Source of the DNA: Rhodobiaceae bacterium
Lineage (GTDB): Bacteria; Pseudomonadota; Alphaproteobacteria; Parvibaculales; Parvibaculaceae
Length of the DNA stretch: 64,000 nt
Assembly (NCBI GenBank): GCA_021404525.1
Contig: JAAWWE010000001.1
Location: 620,001 to 684,000, forward strand
Direction: 5' to 3'
This document shows, piece by piece, positions 38,183 to 47,440 of this stretch. Below the pieces are notes generated by a model, which saw only the letters and a list, made by a program, of their open reading frames with translations, had not been told where the DNA came from and made no database searches. Both the position numbers and the translations under genes were made by a program. Within the stretch, counting starts at the first letter, position 1; every line of letters begins with the position of its first letter.

Positions 38183-39775
38183 ATGAACGTGACGACGTTC
38201 GCCACAGACAAGCAAAGCAACGCCACGCCACTACGCGCGGTGGACCTTGATGCAGGCCCCCAAAAGGTGGTGCCTGACCTGTCTCCTTCCAGACTTGGTG
38301 CCCGCGCTTGTGTTGAAGGCTACCCCGTACCCGCACTGGAGGGGGCAAGCTATCTGGACATATCCAACCGCGCAGCAATAAGCCTGACGGCCCATGCAGT
38401 TGCGCACCCGCAAGTTTCTTTCACGTCAGCATCAACGATGCCCATCTACGACGAGACCGCGCTGGGTGAGAGAGTGGCAGCGCAGAATATTGCCGCGGGC
38501 GAGATCAATCTCGCAGGCTTTGAAAGCAACGGCCTTGAGGTGTGCGATTTTGTTGTCGCGGCCGACATCTTCCCAACGGCGACAACAGCAGAGCGCATGG
38601 CACTTTTGGTGCTGACGAAAAAGCACCTGAGCGAGAAGGGCGTGGCCTGCATCGGCGTCGATGTGGCACCCGGTTGGGATCTGATTGAAGGTCTTAGATC
38701 CCGGTTCTGCGACGACATTGACCGAACGGCTGACCTTAAAGAGCAGGTGGACATTGTCCGCGCCCGTGTCACGAACCTGGCGAAGACACTGTCGGCTGAC
38801 AAGTCCGGCGCTGAGCGCCATTTGGTGAGCGAGCTCATTAGACTTGCCCGTGCCTCAGATGCTGAGATTTATAGAGACCTGCTCGACCCCCAACATCAAT
38901 CGCTCGCAATAGACGAATTTCTGGCGATGGCCGATGCCGCTAAGCTGAAGCCCATCGGCGATCTCGATCCTGCAAAGTCAAATCTGGACCGGGTACCCGC
39001 GGCGAGCCGCCCGGCCGATACATCTGTTCTCGGCTTGGTCGATCGGTTTGCGCTGATTGACCGGTCTACAAATACGAAGCGGCGTCAGGTCCTTCTTGTG
39101 CATGCAGACCGGTCAAAAGAAGAATTTGATCTAGACGCCTCATTCAGTGCGCTCTGCTTCACCAGCGATTTGACCCGGAGTGACAAATCCCTCTCCGATA
39201 AAGCGCTGCTCTCTGGGGCACCAATGTCCTTTGTTGGACCTCTGACCTATCGCACTACAAACCCGATTGAGATCGTGGCGCTCGCGCTCATGGAGCGACA
39301 CAAATACTTTCCGGTGCGTGGAGACCGCCTTGTCGACCACGTGGTCGCGGCACTAAAGCCGACCGGCATTGAGCCGGCAGACAGCGACGAAGTTTCAAGG
39401 GTGTTGCGCGCCGTCACCGCGAAACTGCTTCCCACAGGCGCGCTGGTCGCGCATCTTTCGGAGAACAGAGCGGCGTCTTGGTTGTCAGAACGCCCGGTCC
39501 TGAGCGCCCTGGCGCTCATGCAAGCCCGCCGGGGCGCATCCCATCTGACGAGCCTTCTGCCACACTCAATTGCAGTCGACAGCACAGCCCGCTTCATCCT
39601 TGGCCGCCTGGATGGGACCCAGACATTGGGGCAGATCGCCGACGAGCTGGCAGAAGCTGTGTCTAAAGGCGAACTCACGCTTGCTGCGATTGAAGGCACG
39701 CCAGAGGCGCGGGCGAAGGCCACGACCATGCGTGTGGCGGGGCATGTCGCGCGAAGCGGACTACTGGTGTCTTAA
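38183..39775 (+). CDS. Methyltransferase-regulatory-domain protein with degenerate SAM domain
   Basis: The 530-aa protein resembles the methyltransferase plus MethyTransf_Reg (PF10119-like) family: the N-terminal third ends in KHLSEKGVACIGVDVAPGW, equivalent to the post-strand segment where relatives have YNTLPGW. The middle holds the regulatory domain, and the end LDGTQTLGQIADELAEAV is the usual C-terminal module. The glycine-rich SAM loop expected near residue 57 is replaced by YLDISNRAAISL, without any GxGxG. It may have lost methyl transfer. No clear neighbours to assign a role. Confidence 0.6.
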   Translation: MNVTTFATDKQSNATPLRAVDLDAGPQKVVPDLSPSRLGARACVEGYPVPALEGASYLDISNRAAISLTAHAVAHPQVSFTSASTMPIYDETALGERVAAQNIAAGEINLAGFESNGLEVCDFVVAADIFPTATTAERMALLVLTKKHLSEKGVACIGVDVAPGWDLIEGLRSRFCDDIDRTADLKEQVDIVRARVTNLAKTLSADKSGAERHLVSELIRLARASDAEIYRDLLDPQHQSLAIDEFLAMADAAKLKPIGDLDPAKSNLDRVPAASRPADTSVLGLVDRFALIDRSTNTKRRQVLLVHADRSKEEFDLDASFSALCFTSDLTRSDKSLSDKALLSGAPMSFVGPLTYRTTNPIEIVALALMERHKYFPVRGDRLVDHVVAALKPTGIEPADSDEVSRVLRAVTAKLLPTGALVAHLSENRAASWLSERPVLSALALMQARRGASHLTSLLPHSIAVDSTARFILGRLDGTQTLGQIADELAEAVSKGELTLAAIEGTPEARAKATTMRVAGHVARSGLLVS

Positions 39776-39787
39776 ACGTCGCTTCCT

Positions 39788-40441
39788 TTAGGCACCAACT
39801 GCCATATCCGAGCAAAACGGATTGCTCTTCTTCTCAAACTCAAATGTCGACATGGGCCCATGGCCCGGGACAAACGCAATCTCGCCACCCAGCGGAAACA
39901 GGCGTTCGCGGATGGATGAGATGAGTTGCTCGTGATTGCCGCGGGGAAAGTCCGTGCGGCCGATGGAGCCCTGGAAGATCACGTCTCCCACAATGGCGAG
40001 CTTTGAGGGCTCATGGATGAAAACCACATGGCCGGGTGTGTGGCCGGGACAGTGACGGACGCGGAGCGTGAGCCCCGCAAGCTCGACAGTGTCTTCATCT
40101 TCCAGCCAACGGTCCGGCAGAAAGGCGTCATAGCTCGGCATGCCATATTTCGCACCTTGGTCCGGCAGATCATCAATCAGGAACTGGTCGTCCCGGTGGG
40201 GCCCTTCAATTTTTACACCATGCTTTTTCGCGAGCTCACCTGCAGCAGAGGCGTGATCCAGATGCCCATGGGTGAGCAGGACCTTCTCAAGCTTCACGCC
40301 CATTTGGCTGATGGCACTTTCGATTTTCTCAAGATCGCCACCGGGATCAGTGACGGCCCCCAGCATGTTTTCATCGTTCCAGAGGAGGCAGCAATTCTGC
40401 TCAAGCGGGGTCACGGGGATAATCGCGGCTTTAAGAGACAT
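39788..40441 (-). CDS. MBL-fold metallohydrolase, glyoxalase II-like
   Basis: The 217-aa protein has the metal-binding motif LLTHGHLDHASAAGELAKKHG, shown here in part as HGHLDH, then HCPGHTPGHVVF and the GDVIFQGSIGRTDFP block that marks the YcbL/GloB-like group. It probably hydrolyses a thioester such as S-lactoylglutathione. ATG 40441 has AAGGTG upstream. It ends 12 bases from the convergent methyltransferase-regulatory gene. Confidence 0.9.
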   Translation of the reverse strand: MSLKAAIIPVTPLEQNCCLLWNDENMLGAVTDPGGDLEKIESAISQMGVKLEKVLLTHGHLDHASAAGELAKKHGVKIEGPHRDDQFLIDDLPDQGAKYGMPSYDAFLPDRWLEDEDTVELAGLTLRVRHCPGHTPGHVVFIHEPSKLAIVGDVIFQGSIGRTDFPRGNHEQLISSIRERLFPLGGEIAFVPGHGPMSTFEFEKKSNPFCSDMAVGA

Positions 40442-40513
40442 GGGGCACACCTTGGAACGGTTCAATTCGGATGAGGCTTTATAGCGGGTGAGACGCCTGA
40501 AAGGAAAGCGACC

Positions 40514-40756
40514 CTAATAGCTCTTATGATCCGGGATCGAGCCAAAATAGTGATGCCGGTGCCGCCCATGCAGCTTGGCGAGGTCCGCCATGGCATTCAT
40601 GCAGATCAGGGCCGCACTGTACTGAACCGATTGAATCCGATGGGTCATGGTGATTTTCACCAGCTCCCCATAGGCCGGACGCATGGCCATCAGACTGTCA
40701 TGCCATTCGTCCGGGGTCATCCGGTCCTTCTTGCCCTTATACCTGCCTGCCGCCAT
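40514..40756 (-). CDS. Small conserved-looking hypothetical protein
   Basis: The 80-aa protein is basic and histidine-rich (MTHRIQSVQYSAALICMN, KLHGRHRHHYFGSIPDH) with no domain that I recognise. A clean GGAGG lies about 7 bases before ATG 40756, and codon use looks like the neighbours, so I regard it as real. Fourteen codons at the N-terminus (AAGRYKGKKDRMT) are strongly basic. It is followed by the MBL hydrolase at 73 bases on the same strand. Function unknown. Confidence 0.65.
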   Translation of the reverse strand: MAAGRYKGKKDRMTPDEWHDSLMAMRPAYGELVKITMTHRIQSVQYSAALICMNAMADLAKLHGRHRHHYFGSIPDHKSY

Positions 40757-40861
40757 CGCCTGCCTCCAACACGTGAACTATGTGATCAAAATAGGAACAT
40801 AGTCCTAGTTCGATTGGAGGGGCAATGGTGAGAAACCGGCGTTTCGGCAGGGCGGCCTGTG

Positions 40862-41470
40862 CTAGGCGGACATGGCTTTCTGGAACGCGGGCCGGGTTTC
40901 CAGCCGCGCGACATAGGCTTTGAGGTTTGTCATCTCGTCGGTGACGCAGCCGAGCCGATTGGACATATAGATGGCGTGGCCGAGCATGGTGTCGACGGCG
41001 GAAAAGTCACCGAGAATATACTCCCGACCTTCCATGGCTTCATTGACTGGGGCCAGCGCCCGGGTGAGCAACCGCTGCGCCTGGCCGCGCACGGTTTCGT
41101 CCTGGCGTTCCGGCGGCAGGAGCAGGGTGTGCACCACGATCGTGTTCACCGGCGGCATGACCATGCCTTCGCAATAGTGGAACCATTGCAGATATTCCGG
41201 GTAGAGCGGGTCGTCCACCGCTGGCTTCAGACCGCCATTCTTGTGACGCTCAAGGATGTACTCGGCAATCGCGCCGCTCTCGAAGATGGACACATCGCCA
41301 TCGTCCAAAACCGGAATGCGGCCAAGGGGATGGCGGGCTTTGTGCTCATCTGACTTGAGATCCTTCGGGTTGAACTCCATGCGGTTGAGCTCGTAAGGCA
41401 GACCGAGTTCTTCCAACAGCCAGAGCGAGCGCTGCGCGCGGGAATTGGGTGCGAAATGAAGTTTGAGCAT
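40862..41470 (-). CDS. Glutathione S-transferase family protein
   Basis: The 202-aa protein has a GST N-terminal domain with SRAQRSLWLLEELGLPYEL and GRIPVLDDGDVSIFESGAIAEY, where the ESGA motif contacts glutathione, followed by the all-helical C-terminal domain (YILGDFSAVDTMLGH). A serine near the N-terminus fits the Ser/Tyr-type GSTs. ATG 41470 has GGGGAG upstream; reading further upstream adds a non-homologous segment. Substrate unknown. Confidence 0.9.
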   Translation of the reverse strand: MLKLHFAPNSRAQRSLWLLEELGLPYELNRMEFNPKDLKSDEHKARHPLGRIPVLDDGDVSIFESGAIAEYILERHKNGGLKPAVDDPLYPEYLQWFHYCEGMVMPPVNTIVVHTLLLPPERQDETVRGQAQRLLTRALAPVNEAMEGREYILGDFSAVDTMLGHAIYMSNRLGCVTDEMTNLKAYVARLETRPAFQKAMSA

Positions 41471-41549
41471 GGAAGTCTCCCCGAAGTTCTTTTTTAGAAT
41501 GCGTTTCCGCAACACTGTCTGAGGCGAGGGGGAAGAGCAAGTGTTTCGA

Positions 41550-42092
41550 TCAGGCAGGCTGCAGCACAGATCGGGCAAATGCTGTTGCCTGTGGCGTCAG
41601 CCAGGGTTTCATGCGGGCGAAGACGTCAATGAACTCCGCGCGATATTGGTCGGCAAAATCTGGATCTGCGGCAGCGAGCTGAAGCTCGTTGGCGGCCGTC
41701 AGCTCGCAGAACTCACACAGCTGGTCTGCCGACAGTTCGAATTCTGTACCGCAAAAGCGGTCTTTAAAGAGCAGGGGCTCTGCCACGCCAATCCGGGGCC
41801 AAAAGACGTCCCGGTCGCAGGAACAATAGAGATAGACAATCTTTTCAGCGGCCTCACCGATAATGTCCGCGATCAGGTGTCTCTGGTCGAGTGACACCAT
41901 CTGGTCCGTAAAGCCGGAGGTGCCGTAGGCTGCGTGAAACAGCCCGGCATCCTGAAGCGTTGGTGCAGCGTTCCATTCAACGAGGAGGTCGTAGACGCCG
42001 ACAAAATGTTCCTCCAGCGAGCCATTTAAGTGCGCAAAGTCACCAGCACCAAGTTCTGCTAGCCGTTGAAACTTTTCCTCGTATGTCGACAT
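41550..42092 (-). CDS. HD-like DUF6817-type protein
   Basis: The 180-aa protein has a His/Asp pattern: HLNGSLEEHFVGVYDLLVEW, then AGLFHAAYGTSGF, then LIADIIGEAAEKIVYLY. I recall this arrangement from a family annotated as DUF6817, with an HD-domain-like helical fold; function unknown. The HAAYG and EEH segments could bind metal. It is a single minus-strand gene with a 220-base AT-rich gap upstream shared with the CDGSH gene. Confidence 0.65.
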   Translation of the reverse strand: MSTYEEKFQRLAELGAGDFAHLNGSLEEHFVGVYDLLVEWNAAPTLQDAGLFHAAYGTSGFTDQMVSLDQRHLIADIIGEAAEKIVYLYCSCDRDVFWPRIGVAEPLLFKDRFCGTEFELSADQLCEFCELTAANELQLAAADPDFADQYRAEFIDVFARMKPWLTPQATAFARSVLQPA

Positions 42093-42312
42093 GTGGGGAC
42101 ACTCGCAAACGATTGAAATGACGCTGGGGTGGTACCAGCCAGCGGCATTCGTGTCACCCGCAACACATATCCATTTGGCGCATAATTTATATTATGGAAA
42201 ATACTTGATATCTTTCCAGTCGACCTGGCCACAAGCATAGGCTTCTATAGACCCTAAGGAATCTGCGAAATTCCCAAAATCCCATGGAATTCAAAGTCTG
42301 GAGGAGACATTT

Positions 42313-42552
42313 ATGGACAAGCCTACAATTGCGGCAAAAGAGCCCGCTCAGGTCGAGGTCAAAGCCGGTGAAAGCTATTGGTGGTGCCGTTGCGGGAAAT
42401 CAGCCAACCAGCCTTTCTGTGATGGCTCCCATCAAGGCACGTCGTTTGAGCCCATGGAATACAAGGCTGAAAAAGACCGCACGCTCTTCTTCTGTCAGTG
42501 CAAAGCGACCAAGCGCGAGCCATTCTGCGACGGCGCTCATAATGACCTTTGA
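42313..42552 (+). CDS. CDGSH iron-sulfur protein with two CDGSH motifs
   Basis: The 79-aa protein has tandem CDGSH-type motifs: CRCGKSANQPFCDGSH and CQCKATKREPFCDGAH. Each supplies three Cys and one His for a 2Fe-2S cluster, as in mitoNEET-like proteins. Such proteins carry or sense redox-active clusters. A GGAGGA site lies 8 bases before ATG 42313. The gene stands alone between divergent and convergent neighbours; partner unknown. Confidence 0.93.
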   Translation: MDKPTIAAKEPAQVEVKAGESYWWCRCGKSANQPFCDGSHQGTSFEPMEYKAEKDRTLFFCQCKATKREPFCDGAHNDL

Positions 42553-42565
42553 CTCAGGTCTAAGC

Positions 42566-43012
42566 TCACATTTTCTGGCGTTTGAGGTGCATGAACTGGT
42601 CCGCCAGCGCTGATTGCGACGTGACCTCAAACCCGGTCTTTTCATAAAGCCCGTGCGCATCATCGGTGGCGAGCGTCCAGAGATGCACGGTTTTAAGCGC
42701 CGGGTCGCTCACCATGGTCTCCAACAGCCATTTGCCGAGGCCCTTGCCGCGCGCGTCATCGTCGATGATGACATCGGAAATCCAGGCAAACCGCGCCATG
42801 TCCGTCACCGCGCGGGCAAAGCCCACCTGGGCGCCGTCAGCCGCGTAAATGCCATAACCACGCGCATGTTCAATGCTGTTCCAAAGGGTTTCGGGGGTGT
42901 TTTCCGCCGCCCAATAGGTTTTAGCGAGCGTGCCCAAAATCCAGTCCTTGTCGAGCCGCGCAGGATCTATCGAAATCTCAAAACCATCATGTTTCCAGGT
43001 GCTTATCGACAT
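42566..43012 (-). CDS. GNAT-family N-acetyltransferase
   Basis: The 148-aa protein has the acetyl-CoA binding motif DDDARGKGLGKWLLETM (R/QxxGxG/A form) and the C-terminal HGLYEKTGFEV of GNATs. It resembles the single-domain arylamine- or small-molecule-acetylating group. ATG 43012 has AAGGTG upstream; a longer frame lacks conservation. Its end is 13 bases from the convergent CDGSH gene, and the MBL gene upstream is 49 bases away. Confidence 0.9.
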   Translation of the reverse strand: MSISTWKHDGFEISIDPARLDKDWILGTLAKTYWAAENTPETLWNSIEHARGYGIYAADGAQVGFARAVTDMARFAWISDVIIDDDARGKGLGKWLLETMVSDPALKTVHLWTLATDDAHGLYEKTGFEVTSQSALADQFMHLKRQKM

Positions 43013-43061
43013 ATATTCACCTTGTTTCTGCGCCGTTTCTGCCCTGTTTCCGCGCCCTGCT

Positions 43062-43868
43062 CTAATCCTCAACGGTGATCGTCAATCCGTCATAAGCAGG
43101 CTCATGGCCGTCCGGCAGTTCTTTAGCGAGCGTTGCATAGTCCAGGTCCACATGAAGGTTTGTGAGCACGCCGTGGCCAACCTTTAGTCGCTCTAGCCAT
43201 GACAGGGTCATTTCCACGTGGGCATGGCTTGGGTGCGGCTTGTAGCGCAGCGCATCCACAATCCAGTGCTCAACACCCTCCAGCGCTGCAAAACTCGCTT
43301 CCGGCAATCCCACCAGATCGGCCGAATACGCAACATCGCCAATGCGAAAGCCGAGCGACCGGATATCTCCATGGTCCTGATCAAACGGCAGAGCGGTGAT
43401 GGCGCCCCCTTCCCCGTCAATGGTCACCGGCTCGCCGGGCCGGATCAGATGTGCATTCAGGATCGGCGGATAGCTCGAGCCCTCCGGCGTCTGGAAGCAA
43501 TAGCCAAAACGGGTCATGAGCGTTTCAGACGTATAGGCATCCATATAGGTCTCAACCCGCTGCATCCGGTTGATCGCCACCATGCGCAGATCATCAATGC
43601 CGTGGCTCTGGTCCGCGTGGTCGTGGGTGAAGAGCACCCCGTCGATCCAGGCTGTGCCGGTCTTGAGCAGCTGCTCACGCATATCCGGCGACGTGTCGAT
43701 CAGCACCGTCGTCTTTTTCTCAGGATCGTCTTCCCAGCGCTCCACCAGAAGCGAACAGCGGCTGCGGCGGTTTTTCGGTTCCTGCGGATCACAAGCACCC
43801 CAATAGCCGCCAATGCGCGGCACGCCGCCCGAAGACCCGGAGCCTAAAACCGTAAAGCGCGTGGTCAT
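43062..43868 (-). CDS. MBL-fold metal-dependent hydrolase, PhnP-like
   Basis: The 268-aa protein shows FTVLGSGSSGGVPRIG at the start, the metal site FTHDHADQSHGIDDLR, and HPSHAHVEMTLSW near the end, matching the PhnP/YycJ-like group of beta-lactamase-fold hydrolases. Relatives hydrolyse cyclic phosphodiesters. Its ATG overlaps the tatD stop (ATGA); metG, tatD and this gene form a conserved alphaproteobacterial run. Confidence 0.93.
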   Translation of the reverse strand: MTTRFTVLGSGSSGGVPRIGGYWGACDPQEPKNRRSRCSLLVERWEDDPEKKTTVLIDTSPDMREQLLKTGTAWIDGVLFTHDHADQSHGIDDLRMVAINRMQRVETYMDAYTSETLMTRFGYCFQTPEGSSYPPILNAHLIRPGEPVTIDGEGGAITALPFDQDHGDIRSLGFRIGDVAYSADLVGLPEASFAALEGVEHWIVDALRYKPHPSHAHVEMTLSWLERLKVGHGVLTNLHVDLDYATLAKELPDGHEPAYDGLTITVED

Positions 43869-44662
43869 GAGAGCCGCTCCCGGGAGACCTTGGTGAAGAG
43901 CCGGAAGAAATTATCCGTCGTGGCACTCGCCAGCGCATCGACCTCAATATTCTGCAGCTCGGCAACCTTGGCCGCTGTGTGGGCCACAAAAGAGGGCTCG
44001 TTCCGCTTGCCGCGCTTCGGCACCGGTGCGAGATATGGCGCATCAGTTTCAACCAGCAGACGGTCGAGCGGCACGTCTTTTGCCGTGGCCTGGAGGTCCG
44101 CCGCGCTCTTAAACGTAACAATGCCCGACAGCGAGATATAGAGACCGAGATCAAGCGCTGTCATGGCGAGCGGTCGACCGGAGCTGAAACAGTGGAGCAG
44201 TGCGGGAAACGCCCCCTTCCCCATTTCTTCCGTCAGGATCTCCGCCATGTCCTCGTCTGCATCGCGTGTATGAATGACGAGGGGCAGCTGGGTTTCCCGC
44301 GACGCTTCAATATGCGCCCGGAAATTGGTCTTCTGCGCGTCGCGGGGACTGTGCTCGTAAAAATAGTCGAGCCCCGTCTCACCAATGCCGACGACCTTGG
44401 GGTGCTGCGCCAGTTCAACAAGCCGCGCCGTATCTACATCAGGTTCAGCTTCTGCTTCGTGTGGATGGATGCCGACGGTGCAGACAATATTGTCGTAGGT
44501 TTCGGCAACCTTCAGCACGCCGTCAAAACCGCGCAGCGTCGTTCCGATGGTGACCATGAGGCCAACGCCCGCGTCGCTCGCGCGCGCGACCACATCATCC
44601 AGCTCGCCATTGAAGTCTTTAAAGTCCAGATGGCAATGGCTGTCGACCAGGCGCGCACTCAT
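43865..44662 (-). CDS. TatD-family metal-dependent deoxyribonuclease
   Basis: The 265-aa protein is a TIM-barrel hydrolase. DSHCHLDF gives the first two metal histidines, GETGLDYFYEHSP the bridging acid, and IHTRDADED and LLVETDAPYLAPVPKRGKRNEPS the rest. TatD proteins act on DNA ends in repair and turnover. ATG 44662 overlaps the metG stop (ATGA); a longer reading lies inside metG. Confidence 0.95.
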   Translation of the reverse strand: MSARLVDSHCHLDFKDFNGELDDVVARASDAGVGLMVTIGTTLRGFDGVLKVAETYDNIVCTVGIHPHEAEAEPDVDTARLVELAQHPKVVGIGETGLDYFYEHSPRDAQKTNFRAHIEASRETQLPLVIHTRDADEDMAEILTEEMGKGAFPALLHCFSSGRPLAMTALDLGLYISLSGIVTFKSAADLQATAKDVPLDRLLVETDAPYLAPVPKRGKRNEPSFVAHTAAKVAELQNIEVDALASATTDNFFRLFTKVSRERLS

Positions 44663-46212
44663 GAGGACGCCTCCGGCTCCACATAACGGGGAAAGACCGG
44701 CTCTGGTTTCGGTAGTTCGGTGCCGGGTTTCAGGCGATGGGTCGATCCGCAATAGTCAAACGTGCGCTCGCCCTCTGGCACGGCCAGCACATCAAGCAGC
44801 TTTGCAGCACCAGCGGGCACAACAGGTTGCGCGAGCAGCGCCACATTGCGCACCACTTCAGCTGTGACATAGAGTACCGTGCCCATACGCTCAGGATCTG
44901 TTTTCTTCAACGCCCAAGGCTCTTCGCCAGCGAAATAGCGATTGGCTTCCGCCACCACATCCCATATGGCACCGAGACCTTTGTGAATGGCCCGGTCATC
45001 AAAATGGCCACGCGCGAGATCAAGAGCTGCGTCTGCTTGCGCAAGAATGGCCTCATCCTGAGGTTGCAAACTTGTCGGCTCAGGAACGATGCCACCAAGG
45101 TTTTTGTTCAGCATGGAAAGCGAGCGTTGGGCGAGATTGCCAAGATCATTGGCGAGATCGGAATTGATCCGATTGATGAGCGCGGTCTTGGAAAAATCAC
45201 CATCATTGCCAAAAGGCACTTCCCGCAACAGGAAGTAGCGAACCGGGTCGAGACCATAAGTTTCCACAAGTTCGAACGGGTCAATCACATTGCCGAGCGA
45301 CTTGGAGATCTTCTCGCCTTCATTGGTCCACCAGCCATGAGCAAAGACCTGGCTCGGCAGCTCAATGCCAGCGGACATCAGGAAAGCGGGCCAGTAGACA
45401 GTGTGGAACCTCAGAATGTCTTTGCCGATCACATGCACATCAGCCGGCCAGAACTTTTTAAAGGTCTCGCTGTCCGCGTCGGGATAGCCAGCGGCAGCGA
45501 TATAGTTGGTCAGCGCATCAAGCCAGACATAGACGATGTGATCTGGATCGCCTGGAACGGGAACGCCCCAGTTGAACGTGGTGCGGGAAATTGAAAGATC
45601 CCTAAGCCCGCCTTTCACGAAGCTTGCAACTTCATTGCGCCGAGTTTCCGGACGAATGAAGCCCGGCTGATCATAGAGTTCCAGAAGCTTGTCCTGGTAG
45701 GCTGATAGCCGGAAGAAGTAACTGGGCTCCTCAACCCATTCAACCGGTGCGCCGGTCGGCGCAATCTTATCGCCAGACGGGGCCTCTTTCAGTTCGTCTT
45801 CGCCGTAGAAAGCTTCATCGCGGACAGAATACCAGCCGGCATAGGAGTCGAGATAGATGTCGCCCTTCTCGGCCATCCGTTTCCAGATGTCCTGAACAGC
45901 CTTGATGTGTCGCTCTTCGGTTGTGCGGATAAAGTCGTCGATCGAAAAATTCATCGTCTCGGCGAGAGACTGGAACCGACCCGAAATCTGCGCACAGAGT
46001 TCCTGAGGCGTGATGCCCTGTGCTTCCGCCGACTTCTCCACCTTCTGACCATGCTCATCATTGCCCGTCAGAAAGAGGACATCATAGCCATCAAGCCGCT
46101 TGAAACGGGCAAGCACGTCACAGGCCAGCGTCGTGTAGGCGTGACCGATATGCGGCACGTCATTGACGTAATAGATGGGGGTCGTGATGTAGAAGGACTT
46201 TTCGGCGGACAT
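44659..46212 (-). CDS. metG: Methionyl-tRNA synthetase
   Basis: The class I synthetase of about 517 aa has the HIGH-type motif DVPHIGHAYTTLACDVLARF and the KMSKS-type KISKSLGNVIDPFELVETYG. The zinc cysteines of the connective peptide found in E. coli are absent here (YAGWYSVRDEAFYG), and there is no C-terminal tRNA-binding EMAP domain, so it belongs to the short zinc-free class. ATG 46212 was chosen; GTG 46224 is an alternative with a similarly weak ribosome binding site. Confidence 0.97.
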   Translation of the reverse strand: MSAEKSFYITTPIYYVNDVPHIGHAYTTLACDVLARFKRLDGYDVLFLTGNDEHGQKVEKSAEAQGITPQELCAQISGRFQSLAETMNFSIDDFIRTTEERHIKAVQDIWKRMAEKGDIYLDSYAGWYSVRDEAFYGEDELKEAPSGDKIAPTGAPVEWVEEPSYFFRLSAYQDKLLELYDQPGFIRPETRRNEVASFVKGGLRDLSISRTTFNWGVPVPGDPDHIVYVWLDALTNYIAAAGYPDADSETFKKFWPADVHVIGKDILRFHTVYWPAFLMSAGIELPSQVFAHGWWTNEGEKISKSLGNVIDPFELVETYGLDPVRYFLLREVPFGNDGDFSKTALINRINSDLANDLGNLAQRSLSMLNKNLGGIVPEPTSLQPQDEAILAQADAALDLARGHFDDRAIHKGLGAIWDVVAEANRYFAGEEPWALKKTDPERMGTVLYVTAEVVRNVALLAQPVVPAGAAKLLDVLAVPEGERTFDYCGSTHRLKPGTELPKPEPVFPRYVEPEASS

Positions 46213-46281
46213 GTTACGGAACACTTTTCGGGATGACGTGTGGGAATGGAACGGATGCGGGCGACGGCTTAAGCAGAAAAT

Positions 46282-47397
46282 CTAAGCAGATTGGGTCATG
46301 CTGGAAGCAGCCGCCTCAAGCATCGAAAATGCGTTCAAAATCACCAACTTGCGGTCCATGTTGAGCGCCTCAGCGCGTGTGGCCAATTCGCCGATCTTTT
46401 CCCACACCTCGACCCAGCGATCAAGGTTTCCGCCATGAACCAGCATGGCCATGGCTGCTGCTTCACCAGGGACGATCTCGGCGTTTGGCGGACCGCCAGC
46501 TCCCTGGCGGACAGCGCGCGCGACCCAATCGCGCATCAGATCGATCAATATTTCAAAGGTTTGCTCGGCGCCCCGCCGAGCGGCTTTGTCAGCGAGCCCA
46601 TGCATGGCTGCAATATCGGGGCGCGGCAGCTGACAGATGAGGTCAACCATAGAGCGATACAGTTCAAGGCCGCCACCGGACGCAATGGTGAGCGCCCGTC
46701 CAGCACTGCCCTCTGCGAGAACATCAATGGCGGCGATATCGTCTCCGCCTAAATCGACCTCGTTGGCACCAAGCACCTGGTCCATGGCGCTGCTGCTGAG
46801 CGCTGGCATAGCCAACTGCCGACAGCGAGACCGAATGGTTGGAAGCAATCGACCGGGCTGATGGCTCACGAGCAGAAACAGCGACTTTGCCGGTGGTTCC
46901 TCTAGAACCTTAAGCAGGGCATTCGCAGAATTCGCGTTCATCTCATCGGCACTGTCCACAATACAGACCCGCCACCCGCCTGCCCCGGCGCTCTTCCCAA
47001 AGAAGCCGGAGGTTTTGCGCACCTGATCAACAGGGATCACCGATTTCGCTTTCTTCGTCTTTTCATCGACCGGTCGACGAATGACGAGCAGGTCCGGATG
47101 TCCCTGAGCGAGGATTTGTCGAGCTGCAGGCATGTCCTCCGTGACAGACAGGTTTTCCGCACCCATAGCGTGTGCTTTTTCCGCATCGGAATAGGTCAGC
47201 ACAAACTTCGCCATGCGGTAGGCAAGTGTCGCTTTGCCGATACCCTTGGGACCCGTCAAAAGCCAAGCATGGTGCATCCGCCCACTCATGAAAGCATCAA
47301 ACAGGCTTTCTTCGGCATGAGAATGCCCATAGAGGGTTGATGTTTCTCGGGGGTGTTTGAATTCACCCAATCGGTCAGGTTCTGGAAGGTCGCTCAT
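46282..47397 (-). CDS. holB: DNA polymerase III delta-prime subunit
   Basis: The 371-aa clamp-loader subunit has a Walker-A-like GPKGIGKATLAYRMAKF, the sensor-1 region IVDSADEMNANSANALLKVLEEPP and SHQPGRLLPTIRSRCRQLAM, which includes the SRC motif. It works in the clamp loader with DnaX and HolA. ATG 47397 aligns to the typical start; ATG 47409 would add four residues. Upstream tmk is on the same strand with a 43-base gap. Confidence 0.95.
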   Translation of the reverse strand: MSDLPEPDRLGEFKHPRETSTLYGHSHAEESLFDAFMSGRMHHAWLLTGPKGIGKATLAYRMAKFVLTYSDAEKAHAMGAENLSVTEDMPAARQILAQGHPDLLVIRRPVDEKTKKAKSVIPVDQVRKTSGFFGKSAGAGGWRVCIVDSADEMNANSANALLKVLEEPPAKSLFLLVSHQPGRLLPTIRSRCRQLAMPALSSSAMDQVLGANEVDLGGDDIAAIDVLAEGSAGRALTIASGGGLELYRSMVDLICQLPRPDIAAMHGLADKAARRGAEQTFEILIDLMRDWVARAVRQGAGGPPNAEIVPGEAAAMAMLVHGGNLDRWVEVWEKIGELATRAEALNMDRKLVILNAFSMLEAAASSMTQSA

Positions 47398-47440
47398 GAA
47401 CCCGAGCATAGCATGGCTTGCCCCAATCTGTCAGAGACTG

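Noticed and set aside
44737..45594. A 285-codon open frame antisense to metG
   Set aside because: Fully inside metG, with no family resemblance.
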